A stretch of 64,000 nt of DNA from Bacteroidales bacterium (lineage in GTDB: Bacteria; Bacteroidota; Bacteroidia; Bacteroidales; UBA932): the NCBI GenBank assembly GCA_015060455.1, contig SUYM01000005.1, forward strand, positions 1 to 64,000, written 5' to 3'. The position numbers and the translations under genes were made by a program. Positions 52,827-62,394 of this stretch are shown in pieces. Numbering within the stretch: position 1 is the stretch's first letter; each line of letters opens with the position of its first letter. The notes beneath the pieces were generated by a model that worked only from the letters and a program-made list of their open reading frames with translations, was not told the origin of the DNA and did no database searches.

Positions 52827-55800
52827 ATGAGATTCATTAAACTCGTCATTATATTGCTTTTCGTCCCCCTCGTTGCCTCTGCACAGTTCTATGTGACGGG
52901 CGACGATCCGGGAAGATTGAAATGGAATTATATAGACACGGAGAGTTATCGGGTGATATATCCGGTCGGCGCCGATTCTTTGGCAAAAACATATGCCCGC
53001 AAACTCGAAAAATACAAGATTCCCGTTTCACGCACCTCCGGTTATACGACAGGTGAGGGTGACGGCAAGATAATGCCGGTGGTGATCCATGCCCATAACG
53101 ATGCCAACGGCTCTGTCGCATGGGCCCCAAAGCGGATGGACCTGTTCACCATCCCATCTGCATATAATCCAGAACCTCTCCCGTGGAGCACCATGCTCTC
53201 CGTCCACGAATCAAGACACGTGACCCAAATGCAGTTCGGACTGACAGAAAAGCACAAGCCCGGAAAATGGTTCCTGGGACAGGGCTGGAACATTCTTGCA
53301 TTCCTGCTATATCCCGGGACGGCAAAGACCGAAGGAGATGCTGTGGTGGTGGAGACGGCGCTGACCCCCTCAGGACGCGGCAGAACGGCTGATTTCCTCA
53401 ATTATTTCTGGGTCGCATCCGATCAGGGGGATTTCCGGAAATGGTTCCAATGGAGGTTTGTTTCCCAAAAGAGATATTCCCCGACATATTATGCCCTCGG
53501 ATATATGACAATAGGAGGATACCGCTATCTGTATGATTCTCCTTACATGGTAAGCGACGCCTTGCATATGGTCGCGTCCCATCCGGGAAAATTAGGCTGT
53601 CTCTACAATGTCGGAAGGAAGATTTCGGGAAAGAATTGGAATGAGGCATGGGCGGAAATATGTGACACCATGTACGGGAAATGGGCGGCAGAGGCTGACA
53701 GGAGGGCTCCCTATATTCCTACCGAAAGGGTGTTGCCTGAGCCCCGGAGGTTTACGGAATATACAGACCTTCTTATTGTGGGTGATGATATCTATACCAT
53801 AAAGGAAGGACATGTGCACTCTCCGTCGCTGATAAGGATTGACAGCACCGGGAAAGAGCATTTTGTGTGTTTCTATCCTCATACTGCCAGTGCCCCGAAA
53901 TGGGACAGTGCCACCGGACGTATATATTGGAGCGAAAATGTCCCTGATGAAAGATGGTCCTTGAAGACCGGTTCGAGACTGAGGTCTGTCGGGACTGGCG
54001 GAGGCCCCAAAAGAAGCGTCAGAAGCGAGGGGCTGCTGTATAATCCTGTATTCAATGACGGGCGGACACTGGCTGTAAGATACCACAGCGACGGACATTC
54101 TTCTATTGAGGTTCTTTCGGGGAACACGCGTAAGGCATATCATGACGCTCCGGACTCGCTCCAACTGGTGGAGGCGGCGTGGATATCATCAGGAATATAT
54201 GCAACTGCAATTTCCGAAAACGGTTATGGAATATATAAAGTGTCGGAAGACGGGGCCTGGACTGTGGCTCTCGCGCCTCAGCCTGTGATGATAAAGGATT
54301 TCTCCGCCTATGCGGACGAACTTATATTCACCTGCGACCGCACCGGCAACAATGAACTCTATCATTTCAGTCCTTCGGGCGGCGTCCTGACCCAAAAGAC
54401 CTCCACACGCTACGGTGCGTCCGATTTCCAATACAGCGGCGACGGCAAGACCCTGTACTATTCTGCCCCGACTCTTATGGGAAAACAGATTTTCCGCACC
54501 GATGCCGATTCGCTTTTCAGTCGGAGGGTGCGGTTCGACAGCCTGTACAAATACCCCATTGCAGAGCGAATGAGGGAGCAGGAACTTGCAGCAGCACAGA
54601 AGCAGGGATTCAAGGCCGCCGTAACCGTCAAGGACGAGGATGTGAAGATTGCCGAGCCTAAGCGCTACCGCAAGATTCCGCATATGTTCAACCTTCACAC
54701 ATGGTTCCCGGCATATATAAGTGTGGATAACATCATGAACGACCTGTCCTTCGACCCGCTCTGGCAGACGCTTTCGCTTGGAGTTTCGGGCGTGTTCCAG
54801 AACCATCTGGCAACCGCTGTCGGAGAAGCAGGATACTCTGCGCATAAAGACCCGTATAATACTGCAAAATGGAGACATTCGGGACATTTCAAGTTCACAT
54901 ATTCGGGACTTTATCCTATATTCAAGTTCTCGTTTGACATAAATGACAGGGGCGCAAGGCAATATACCAATTATACCGATGCCGCCAGCGGACAGGTGTT
55001 CATGGTCGATTCGCGCGAACTGTCCTGCCCATATATGTCCGGAAACGTGTCCATGTATATTCCCTTCAATTTCTCTCGCGGGGGCCTTAATTCCGGACTT
55101 ATACCAAAGGTTTCATATACCATTTCAAATGACAGGTTCGACACGGGATCTGTGCTGATGGAAAGGGAAGGAGAACTTAACCATACCGCCTTTGCCGGAT
55201 ATAAGGTTGGGAAAAAAGCCATCAGACAGTCGCTGAGCGGCTCATTGCGCGCATATACAATGCTTCCTATCGCCAACTCGCAGGTCTATCCTCGCTGGGG
55301 TGTCGGAGCGGAACTCGGGGCCATGGGCAGCATCGAGAGTTACAAGGTGTTCTCGCCTATGGGATATGTCTATGGTTATGGATATCTGCCGGGAGTAATC
55401 AGGACACAGGGTCTGCGTCTGTCGGCAATGTGGCAGACAAAACTTCGCGGACAGTCTCCTTTCAGTCAGCAGATTGTAAGTATTCTTCCGCGCGGACTGA
55501 GCAACAATGCGACCTTGGGCAGTTTCGTTTCCCTCTACAACAGCCATCTTGTGAAGGTTACAGCCGATTATGCCATTCCTATATATATAGGCGACGTCAC
55601 CCTCGGCGGTAACTGGCTGGCGATAAAGAGGCTGGTGGCCTATCCTCATTTCGATTACACCTTCATAGGGCGGTCCGGGCTCTGGTCGGCAGGACTCGAT
55701 CTCACAGCAGACCTGCACGCAATCATAACCCTTGAATGGCCATGCTCTGTGGGTGTCACGTTCTCATGGAACGGAGGCTCCGCATGGAAAACGCTCGAAA

Positions 55801-55859
55801 ATCAGGGAATATCAATGAAAAAATGGTTTGTCGGACCAGTATTTAACGTATCGTTTTAA
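52827..55859 (+). CDS. Outer-membrane protein with HExxH domain, beta-propeller and C-terminal barrel
   Basis: 1010 residues with signal peptide LLFVPLVASAQF. Residues about 30-290 resemble a gluzincin/peptidase-MA domain: MLSVHESRHVTQMQFG (HESRH) and, about 40 residues on, TAKTEGDAVVVETAL (third-ligand Glu). Residues about 310-620 are WD40/TolB-like propeller repeats (TASAPKWDSATGRIYWSE; YGASDFQYSGDGKTLYYSA). From about 650 to the terminal Phe the pattern is an outer-membrane barrel (VTADYAIPIYIGDV; VGPVFNVSF). The combination is unusual; a surface or periplasmic protease or chaperone is conceivable. TAGATTTG upstream is a likely -7 element. Confidence 0.7.
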   Translation: MRFIKLVIILLFVPLVASAQFYVTGDDPGRLKWNYIDTESYRVIYPVGADSLAKTYARKLEKYKIPVSRTSGYTTGEGDGKIMPVVIHAHNDANGSVAWAPKRMDLFTIPSAYNPEPLPWSTMLSVHESRHVTQMQFGLTEKHKPGKWFLGQGWNILAFLLYPGTAKTEGDAVVVETALTPSGRGRTADFLNYFWVASDQGDFRKWFQWRFVSQKRYSPTYYALGYMTIGGYRYLYDSPYMVSDALHMVASHPGKLGCLYNVGRKISGKNWNEAWAEICDTMYGKWAAEADRRAPYIPTERVLPEPRRFTEYTDLLIVGDDIYTIKEGHVHSPSLIRIDSTGKEHFVCFYPHTASAPKWDSATGRIYWSENVPDERWSLKTGSRLRSVGTGGGPKRSVRSEGLLYNPVFNDGRTLAVRYHSDGHSSIEVLSGNTRKAYHDAPDSLQLVEAAWISSGIYATAISENGYGIYKVSEDGAWTVALAPQPVMIKDFSAYADELIFTCDRTGNNELYHFSPSGGVLTQKTSTRYGASDFQYSGDGKTLYYSAPTLMGKQIFRTDADSLFSRRVRFDSLYKYPIAERMREQELAAAQKQGFKAAVTVKDEDVKIAEPKRYRKIPHMFNLHTWFPAYISVDNIMNDLSFDPLWQTLSLGVSGVFQNHLATAVGEAGYSAHKDPYNTAKWRHSGHFKFTYSGLYPIFKFSFDINDRGARQYTNYTDAASGQVFMVDSRELSCPYMSGNVSMYIPFNFSRGGLNSGLIPKVSYTISNDRFDTGSVLMEREGELNHTAFAGYKVGKKAIRQSLSGSLRAYTMLPIANSQVYPRWGVGAELGAMGSIESYKVFSPMGYVYGYGYLPGVIRTQGLRLSAMWQTKLRGQSPFSQQIVSILPRGLSNNATLGSFVSLYNSHLVKVTADYAIPIYIGDVTLGGNWLAIKRLVAYPHFDYTFIGRSGLWSAGLDLTADLHAIITLEWPCSVGVTFSWNGGSAWKTLENQGISMKKWFVGPVFNVSF

Positions 55860-55860
55860 C

Positions 55861-55928
55861 ACCAACTGTCATTCTGAACCAAACACCAACTGTCATTCTA
55901 AGGCAAACACCAACTGTCATTCTGAACG
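55861..55928. repeat. Short tandem repeat after the outer-membrane protein gene
   Basis: Three copies of CACCAACTGTCATTCT with spacers of about 9 nt, then the dispersed TCTGAACGAAGTGAAGAATC fragment. It fills the gap before the CpXC gene. Confidence 0.75.
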
Positions 55929-55954
55929 AAGTGAAGAATCTAATACAATAAACC

Positions 55955-56617
55955 ATGTCGATAATCAATCAAGCAACAGCCCCATGCAGCAAATGCGGTC
56001 AGCAGCACACTGTAACCGTCTATCGCAGCATCAACATCTCAGAAAATCCGGAACTCAAGGACAAGGTCCGTGACGGTTCCCTCTTCCTTTGGGAATGCCC
56101 CCATTGCGGTCAGGTCAATCTCGCCAGATATGAGACACTTTATCATGACCCTGCTGCAAAACTGATGGTCTGGCTCATTCCTTCCGGAGAAGTCTCGGAA
56201 TCCCAGATGCAGGCCATCACAATGCACACCAAGGCTATGGGGGGCTACACCCTGCGCCGTGTGAACGATATGGGCTCACTCATGGAAAAGGTGCTGATTG
56301 CAGATGCCGGACTTGACGATGTGGTCCTCGAAATGTGCAAATACGTCACCAGACTTGAAATGGTGCAGACCGCCATCGGTGCAGAGCAGAAAGACGAATT
56401 CATGGCTTCTGTCTTTCATTTCTATAAGAGCGAGGGAGAAGATGACTCGCGTGTTCTGACCTTCATGTACGGTCTCGGCGGTCAGATGCAGGGAGTGAAC
56501 ATAGGCATGAACATCTACCAGGACTGCGCCGGCATACTTGAACGCAACCCGCAGATCCGTCCCGCAGAGGGTTTCGCCCGCATCGACGCCGACTGGCTCG
56601 CCTCTGTGATGGCGTAG
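55955..56617 (+). CDS. CpXC domain protein
   Basis: 220 residues, cytoplasmic. The N-terminal CpXC domain has zinc-binding pairs PCSKCGQQ and WECPHCGQVN, followed by LARYETLYHDPAAKLMVWLIP. The C-terminal 130 residues are mixed helical with no recognised family. Function is unknown. It stands alone between the large outer-membrane protein and galK, with a bidirectional terminator behind it. Confidence 0.85.
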   Translation: MSIINQATAPCSKCGQQHTVTVYRSINISENPELKDKVRDGSLFLWECPHCGQVNLARYETLYHDPAAKLMVWLIPSGEVSESQMQAITMHTKAMGGYTLRRVNDMGSLMEKVLIADAGLDDVVLEMCKYVTRLEMVQTAIGAEQKDEFMASVFHFYKSEGEDDSRVLTFMYGLGGQMQGVNIGMNIYQDCAGILERNPQIRPAEGFARIDADWLASVMA

Positions 56618-56725
56618 GGCGATGGCGTCAATTATAGCCAGCATCCACGACATCGTAGGGCAAGAGTTCAGGAACGGGACCGTTCAGGGTGGAGCGTAAA
56701 CAACTGAGTATCTGTATATTACAAT

Positions 56726-56758
56726 AATCAAGGCGGGTAAAATTTACCCGCCTTGATT
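56726..56758. terminator. Bidirectional terminator between CpXC gene and galK
   Basis: A near-perfect stem (AATCAAGGCGGGTAAA with TTTACCCGCCTTGATT) is flanked by A/T-rich sequence. It serves the two convergent genes. Confidence 0.85.
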
Positions 56759-56800
56759 TATATAAATTATTGCTATTCAAGCAATTACATTACACCACGA

Positions 56801-57937
56801 CTATGCAAGTTTACGTGCTCCGTCGCTGATCACCACCGGAATCTCGATCGGCTCATGACCATATTTCTCTGCGAAAGCAGCCTTTGCCTTTGCGATGAAC
56901 GCATCATAAAGTTCAGCCTTCACGAGATTGATGGTGCAGCCACCGAAACCGCCACCCATGATACGTGAACCTGTCACGCCGCACTCCTGAGCCACTGTTG
57001 CAAGGAAATCAAGTTCTTCGCATGAAACTTCATAGTCCTTAGACATTCCCCAGTGAGTCTCATACATGCGCGCTCCGACTGTCTCATAGTCGCCCTTTTC
57101 AAGAGCATCACAAACATCAAGCACCCTCTTCTCCTCACCGATCACATAACGTGCGCGGAGGTAGTCTTCCTCAGAAATCTGGTCCTTGATAGCCTCCAAC
57201 TGATCCATTGTGGCGCCACGGAGGAACTCCTGTCCGAGAACCTTGGCAACGCGCTCGCAGGATGCACGACGGTCATTGTAAGGTGAACCTACAAGTTCAT
57301 GCTTTACACATGAGTTAAGGAGAACGAGTTTATAACCATGCTGCTCAGGATCGAACGGGAAGTATGCGAACTCCATAGAGCGGCAGTCAAGACGCATGAG
57401 GTTGCCGGCCTTTCCGAATACAGAAGCGAACTGGTCCATGATACCGCACTTCACGCCACAGTAGTTGTGCTCTGTGCTCTGACCGATGCGTGCAAGTTCA
57501 AACTTGTCGATACCGAGGTTGAAAAGATCGTTAAGGGCATACGCAAATGTGCTTTCAAGAGCAGCAGATGAAGACATACCTGCTCCAAGAGGAACATCTC
57601 CTGCAAACACAGTGTTAAAACCTGCGATAACTCCGCCCCTCTTCTGAATCTCGCGGCATACACCGAAGATGTAGCGTGCCCAACTCTGTGAAGGAGCATC
57701 CTCCTCGTTAAGACCGAACTCGCAATACTCATCGAGATCAAGAGCAAATGCCTTAACAGTCTGTGTGCCGTTCAACTTGATTTCTGCAATCATTCCCTTG
57801 TCGATAGCGCCAGGGAACACGAAGCCTCCATTGTAGTCAGTGTGCTCACCGATAAGGTTGATACGTCCTGCTGACGCATAGAAATCGCCCTCTGTCTGGA
57901 AAAGGGTCTGGAATTTTTCAGCAATTCTCTGTTTCAT
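56801..57937 (-). CDS. galK: Galactokinase
   Basis: Phosphorylates galactose to galactose-1-phosphate in the Leloir pathway. The 378-residue GHMP kinase shows the galactokinase signature GRINLIGEHTDYNGG, the ATP motif PLGAGMSSSAALE and motif 3 RIMGGGFGGCTINLV. It is complete. No galT, galM or transporter is adjacent, so it is a single-gene unit here. Confidence 0.97.
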   Translation of the reverse strand: MKQRIAEKFQTLFQTEGDFYASAGRINLIGEHTDYNGGFVFPGAIDKGMIAEIKLNGTQTVKAFALDLDEYCEFGLNEEDAPSQSWARYIFGVCREIQKRGGVIAGFNTVFAGDVPLGAGMSSSAALESTFAYALNDLFNLGIDKFELARIGQSTEHNYCGVKCGIMDQFASVFGKAGNLMRLDCRSMEFAYFPFDPEQHGYKLVLLNSCVKHELVGSPYNDRRASCERVAKVLGQEFLRGATMDQLEAIKDQISEEDYLRARYVIGEEKRVLDVCDALEKGDYETVGARMYETHWGMSKDYEVSCEELDFLATVAQECGVTGSRIMGGGFGGCTINLVKAELYDAFIAKAKAAFAEKYGHEPIEIPVVISDGARKLA

Positions 57938-58119
57938 AATATATTGTTTAGTGTTTTGCTTGTAATATCAATCTCTTTACACCACGGCATATTAACGCAC
58001 TCCTGTCATGTCGAGCGAACGCAGTGAGTCGAGACATCTAAAATCTTTCAAAGATACTCATTATCTGCAATATTCCAATAACACATATTTCTCAAAACCG
58101 GCAACATTCCTTGACATTC

Positions 58120-58230
58120 CTGTGCACGGTGGTCATTTGGTTCTACCACTGTGCACAGCAATCGGCCTTATACGCCGTGAAACAGATGTTGTTGTGTACG
58201 GTGGTGGCGACATTTGACCACCGTGCACAG
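58120..58230. repeat. Paired-hairpin intergenic repeat (element G)
   Basis: Hairpin 1 (58120-58158) has CTGTGCACGGTGGT opposite ACCACTGTGCACAG. Hairpin 2 (58193-58230) has TGTGTACGGTGGT opposite ACCACCGTGCACA. The 73-nt spacing equals that of elements B, C and F, with a different stem sequence. It lies directly behind the EEP gene. Confidence 0.75.
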
Positions 58231-58231
58231 A

Positions 58232-59191
58232 TCATTCAATCCAGAGCAATATCGGACAATGGTCACTGACGCCTCCAAGATAGCGCGGTCCGGAATAGGT
58301 ACGCAGCGGCTTATAACCTGGATATGACCTGTCGTATGTCATCAGAAACGGTATTTCCACAACCTGCATTTCAGACGTTTTCACGGAAGGTCCCGTCATG
58401 AAGAGATCTATCAGTTCCCATTTGCCTTTATACCTGATGGAACCTTTCCCGGCATCATGCAGAGGAAGCCCCTTGTTTTCAAGAACGTCCGACACAAGAC
58501 TGAACTGCGGGCCATCCGGAGTGTCGTTGAAATCCCCCATGGCAACAATCCTCCCGCCTCCGGCATTTGTCAGTGAATCACAGAGATTCCTCAGAGTCTG
58601 CATCACAGCGGTCCGTTTGTGCATGGACGCCTTCTCGCCCCCGAATTTTGACGGATGATGATTGACTATTATATCAAATGTACGACCGTCCGGGGCCTTC
58701 ATGGCTGCATGTAGAATATCGCGGGTCGCAAGGGAAACACCCTGATAAGACGGGCTCCTGAAAGTCTTGCCGACAAGCGACAGTGACGATGTCCTATACA
58801 GCATAGCCACATCTATCCCCCTCCTGTCGCGCGAGTCCCGATGCACAAGTCCATAGCCAAATTTTCTCAGAAGGGTTGAGGACAGCAGTTTTGTGAGCAC
58901 TCCCCTGTTCTCCACCTCCGCAAGACCTATTACATCCGGCATCCTCCCATATTTGTCCCCGACCCACATCAGGGCTTTTGCAAAAACATCACACTTTGCA
59001 TAAAACCTGGACTTGGTCCAATGCCTGCTTCCGTAAGAAGAAAACTCAGCATCAGACTCCCCCGTTCCCTGGTCTATCCAGTCAAAGAAATTCTCCACAT
59101 TCCAGAACATCACCAGCAGGGAATCCCGCTCCTGCGCCCGCACCCCCGTCCCGGCAGCACATAGCAACAACACTAAAACCATTCGCTTCAT
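58232..59191 (-). CDS. Exported endonuclease/exonuclease/phosphatase family protein
   Basis: About 319 residues with signal peptide MVLVLLLCAAGTGVRAQ. EEP-fold motifs: MFWNVENFFD, VIGLAEVENRGVL (metal Glu), VNHHPSKFGG, AMGDFNDTPDGP and the C-terminal GGVSDHCPILLW (Asp-His). The substrate may be extracellular DNA or a phosphoester. I start at ATG 59191 (MKRMVLVL) because the upstream option is GTG without a signal-like context. Confidence 0.9.
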   Translation of the reverse strand: MKRMVLVLLLCAAGTGVRAQERDSLLVMFWNVENFFDWIDQGTGESDAEFSSYGSRHWTKSRFYAKCDVFAKALMWVGDKYGRMPDVIGLAEVENRGVLTKLLSSTLLRKFGYGLVHRDSRDRRGIDVAMLYRTSSLSLVGKTFRSPSYQGVSLATRDILHAAMKAPDGRTFDIIVNHHPSKFGGEKASMHKRTAVMQTLRNLCDSLTNAGGGRIVAMGDFNDTPDGPQFSLVSDVLENKGLPLHDAGKGSIRYKGKWELIDLFMTGPSVKTSEMQVVEIPFLMTYDRSYPGYKPLRTYSGPRYLGGVSDHCPILLWIE

Positions 59192-59212
59192 AATCTTTTC
59201 TATATGTAGATT

Positions 59213-59345
59213 CCTCGACTCCACTTCGTTTCGCTCGGAATGACAAAAGGACCGTCTCGTTTCGTCCGGAATGACAAAAGGACCGTTTCGCTCGGAATGA
59301 CAAAAGGACCACTTCGTTTCGCTCGGAATGACAAAAGAATGTCGT
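59213..59345. repeat. Dispersed short repeats (TTCGCTCGGAATGACAAAAG type)
   Basis: Four to five copies of a roughly 20-25 nt unit, TTTCGCTCGGAATGACAAAA plus GGACC, in tandem. Related fragments occur after FISUMP gene 1. It is non-coding and separates the divergent EEP and ychF genes. Confidence 0.8.
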
Positions 59346-59426
59346 TTTGAGCGAAGTCGAAAAATCTATTCAACAAATGTAAAAATATTGCGTAAATTTG
59401 CGCCCGAAATTTTAAAGAAAAGACAC

Positions 59427-60530
59427 ATGGCACTCAAATGCGGTATAGTAGGACTCCCTAACGTGGGAAAATCAACATTGTTCAACTGTGTAAGTTCCGG
59501 CAAGGCTCAGAGCGCAAACTTTCCGTTCTGTACAATAGAGCCGAACATCGGTTCTACAAACGTTCCTGACAAGCGTCTGGAAGTTCTGGAAAGCCTCTGC
59601 AACCCTAAGAGAGTCGTTCCGGCAACAGTGGAAATCGTGGATATCGCAGGACTCGTAAAGGGTGCCAGCAAGGGAGAAGGACTCGGCAACCAGTTTCTTG
59701 CAAACATCCGCGAGACCGACGCCATCCTCCATGTACTCCGCTGTTTCGAAGACCCTAACATCGTACATGTTGACGGAAGTGTCGATCCTGTACGCGACAA
59801 GGAGGTCATCGACTGCGAACTCCAACTCAAGGACCTTGAAACTGTTGAAAACCGTATTGCAAAGGTTCAGAAGCAGGCGACAACAGGAGGCGACAAGAAT
59901 GCAAAGAAACTCTATGAACTCCTTCTGAAATACAGGGACGCGCTCATGCAGGGCAAATCATGCCGCACTGTAAAGCCGGAAAATCCAGAGGAAGAGCAGA
60001 TGGCAAAGGATCTTTTCCTCCTGACCAACAAGCCGGTGATGTATGTCTGCAATGTGGATGAAGCCTCAGCAAAGGACGGTAACAAGTATGTGGACAGCGT
60101 ACGCGAGGCCGTTAAGGACGAAGATGCGGAAATCCTTATCATCTCTGCCAAGATCGAGTCAGATATCGCAGAACTCGACAGTTACGAAGAGCGTCAGATG
60201 TTCCTTGAAGAACTCGGCCTTGAAGAATCCGGAGTCATCAGACTTATCCAGAGCGCATACTCCCTCCTGAATCTCCGCACATATTTCACAGCAGGAGCAG
60301 ACGAGTGCCGCGCATGGACCATCAACAAAGGCGACAAGGCACCAAAAGCCGCCGGTGTCATCCACACAGACTTTGAAAAAGGCTTCATCCGCGCCGAAGT
60401 CATCAAATACGAGGACTTCGTCACCCTCAAATCCGAAGCAGCCTGCCGCGCCGCCGGCAAACTCGGCATCGAAGGCAAGGAATACGTCGTACAGGACGGC
60501 GACATCATGCACTTCCTCTTCAATGTGTAA
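59427..60530 (+). CDS. ychF: Redox-regulated ATPase YchF (OLA1 family)
   Basis: A ribosome-associated P-loop NTPase that prefers ATP. It has GLPNVGKSTLFNCVS (P-loop), NVPDKRLEVL, the G3 segment VDIAGLVKGASKGEGLGNQFL and a C-terminal TGS domain (EVIKYEDF; YVVQDGDIMHFLF). ATG at 59427 (MALKCGIVG) follows a TAAATTTG promoter element at 59393-59400; earlier in-frame codons lie upstream of it. At 367 residues it is standard. Confidence 0.97.
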   Translation: MALKCGIVGLPNVGKSTLFNCVSSGKAQSANFPFCTIEPNIGSTNVPDKRLEVLESLCNPKRVVPATVEIVDIAGLVKGASKGEGLGNQFLANIRETDAILHVLRCFEDPNIVHVDGSVDPVRDKEVIDCELQLKDLETVENRIAKVQKQATTGGDKNAKKLYELLLKYRDALMQGKSCRTVKPENPEEEQMAKDLFLLTNKPVMYVCNVDEASAKDGNKYVDSVREAVKDEDAEILIISAKIESDIAELDSYEERQMFLEELGLEESGVIRLIQSAYSLLNLRTYFTAGADECRAWTINKGDKAPKAAGVIHTDFEKGFIRAEVIKYEDFVTLKSEAACRAAGKLGIEGKEYVVQDGDIMHFLFNV

Positions 60531-60533
60531 ATA

Positions 60534-60635
60534 TAATCGTCACGCAGAATCATGAAGACTTTTGCGTGACGATTACCATTTTAATACAAATCAGCCTGTT
60601 TTCCGCAATCGTCGCGCAAAAACAGGCTGATTTTT
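60534..60635 (+). terminator. Hairpin and terminator behind ychF
   Basis: Hairpin 60534-60575 is a perfect 13-bp stem (TAATCGTCACGCA with TGCGTGACGATTA), sharing its core with element F. A second stem (60588-60635) has AAATCAGCCTGTTTT opposite AAAACAGGCTGATTTTT and ends in a T-run, a good terminator. A near copy of the second stem follows hipA at 62395. Confidence 0.75.
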
Positions 60636-60665
60636 GTGTGTCGTAAGAGATACATATAAAAAACT

Positions 60666-60696
60666 TTTGCTGTATAAGAAGATTTTTATATTTTTG
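60666..60696 (+). promoter_or_regulatory. Promoter of the hipBA operon
   Basis: TTTG (60666-60669), 19 nt, TATTTTTG (60689-60696), a complete consensus match. The start is predicted near 60703. Confidence 0.7.
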
Positions 60697-60740
60697 TCTC
60701 ATATATGATACCAAAATCAAATAATATACTTAGTCCGATA

Positions 60741-61052
60741 ATGATAGATGCTTTCTCTGATAAAGAAATCATCGAAGCCTTATGTGGAAGACTGAGCCGG
60801 CTCAGAAGGGGTTGCTGCTGTTCCCAGAAAGAATATGCACAAATGACAGGATTATCTATTTCCACTATCAAAAGAATAGATGCAGGGACTTTGGAAAACA
60901 TCACGATTGAGACCCTTCTTAAAATACTCCGGGTTGCAGGAGCGTTGGAAGGGGTGAGCAGTCTCGTTCCGGAACTTCCTGAATCTCCTTACCTTACAGA
61001 TGAAAAGACGGGAAAAAAGCACAAATATTGTAAAAGTTCATATAAAGCATAG
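60741..61052 (+). CDS. hipB: HipB-like XRE antitoxin
   Basis: A DNA-binding antitoxin of about 103 residues that should bind HipA and repress its own operon. The helix-turn-helix is QKEYAQMTGLSISTIKRIDAG, followed by NITIETLLKILRVAGAL. An in-frame ATG at 60705 would make the mRNA almost leaderless, so I prefer 60741 (MIDAFSDKE). The stop is 6 nt before hipA. Confidence 0.85.
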   Translation: MIDAFSDKEIIEALCGRLSRLRRGCCCSQKEYAQMTGLSISTIKRIDAGTLENITIETLLKILRVAGALEGVSSLVPELPESPYLTDEKTGKKHKYCKSSYKA

Positions 61053-61058
61053 AGACAA

Positions 61059-62342
61059 ATGATTACAAATACAACTGTAGATGTCAGGTTATGGGATATA
61101 AGCATCGGTAAACTTCGGTGGGACAATGAAAAGGATCTTGCCGTATTTCAGTTTTCTAAAGAATATATAGCCAGTAAATACAACCTCTGCCCTGTCAGAC
61201 ATCGCAGAAATTCAGACGGCTCTGTGCGCGCCATACCGTTCTATGGTAATCCTGGCGAAAAATATCAGGGGCTTCCTGAATTTATTGCCGACTCTCTGCC
61301 TGACAGTTGGGGCAATACTCTTTTCGATAAATGGATGAGTGAAAACAATATATCTTCAGTAAGGTCCAATTCCTTGCTGAAACTGTCGTTCATGGGAAGA
61401 AGAGCCATGGGTGCCCTGGAGTTCTATCCAGAAGTATATGATGAAAATGATACAGAACAGACACCTCTGAACATTGTGTCTCTCAGGGATCTTGCGATAA
61501 AAGTATATATGGACAGAGAAAGGGCTGTTATTCAGGATAAGGAGAAAGAGACCATGAAAAGGCTCATCCTTTTGGGAACCTCTGCGGGAGGAAAACACCC
61601 AAAGGGAGTTGTTGCCATAAACAAGATGACCGGGGAGATACGCTCAGGACAAGTGTCTCCATCAAAAGATTTCAGATATTTCATAATCAAATTCAAGGAA
61701 GACCTCAAAGTCCCGACAAGTGAAATAGAGATGGTATATCACGAAATGGCTGTCGATGCCGGAATCAACATGACATACTGCGAATTGAAGGAAATAGATG
61801 GCACACGACATTTCATGACCGAAAGATTCGACAGAGTGGACGGCAAAAAACTGTTCACCCAGACTATGGCAGCAATTATTCCTGACGGGAACGACTATAT
61901 GCACTTGTTCTTCTTGTGCGAAACTCTGAATCTTCCATACGAAGACAAAGAAAACCTGTTCAGACGTATGGTTTTCAACCATGTTGCCGGAGTGACGGAT
62001 GATCATAACAAGAACTTCTCATTCATTATGGATGAAAGCGGCACATGGAGACTGTCGCCGGCATACGATGTCATGTTTACTGCCAACATCTGGGAAAACG
62101 GATCTGCATCGGTTCACGCACTCGGACTTGCAGGCAAGAGGTCGCATGTGACCTTCAAGGACCTTGTAGAGTTCGGAGAAGATTACGGGATAAAAAAACC
62201 GGAGAAGATTGTAAAAGAAGTATATGCTTCCGTTTCTCAATTCAGAGAAAGGTGCCACAAATACAACGTAGATGAATTTTGGATAAACCGCATTGAAATG
62301 ACACTTAAAGAAATACACCCGGATTACATAAACGGGAAATAA
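61059..62342 (+). CDS. hipA: HipA-like serine/threonine kinase toxin
   Basis: 427 residues, with the N-terminal HipA domain present in the same chain (LWDISIGKLRWDNEKDLAVF). The kinase core has the glycine-rich loop LLGTSAGGKHPKG (residues 171-183), MTERFDRVDGKK, the catalytic segment NHVAGVTDDHNKNFSF (307-322) and LSPAYDVMF. Known HipA enzymes phosphorylate glutamyl-tRNA synthetase and cause persistence; the target here is unknown. It is coupled to hipB and followed by a terminator-like stem. Confidence 0.92.
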   Translation: MITNTTVDVRLWDISIGKLRWDNEKDLAVFQFSKEYIASKYNLCPVRHRRNSDGSVRAIPFYGNPGEKYQGLPEFIADSLPDSWGNTLFDKWMSENNISSVRSNSLLKLSFMGRRAMGALEFYPEVYDENDTEQTPLNIVSLRDLAIKVYMDRERAVIQDKEKETMKRLILLGTSAGGKHPKGVVAINKMTGEIRSGQVSPSKDFRYFIIKFKEDLKVPTSEIEMVYHEMAVDAGINMTYCELKEIDGTRHFMTERFDRVDGKKLFTQTMAAIIPDGNDYMHLFFLCETLNLPYEDKENLFRRMVFNHVAGVTDDHNKNFSFIMDESGTWRLSPAYDVMFTANIWENGSASVHALGLAGKRSHVTFKDLVEFGEDYGIKKPEKIVKEVYASVSQFRERCHKYNVDEFWINRIEMTLKEIHPDYINGK

Positions 62343-62394
62343 AACCTTACACACAAAACGACCTGTTTGTCTGTAACAACAGCCGTATAACAAC

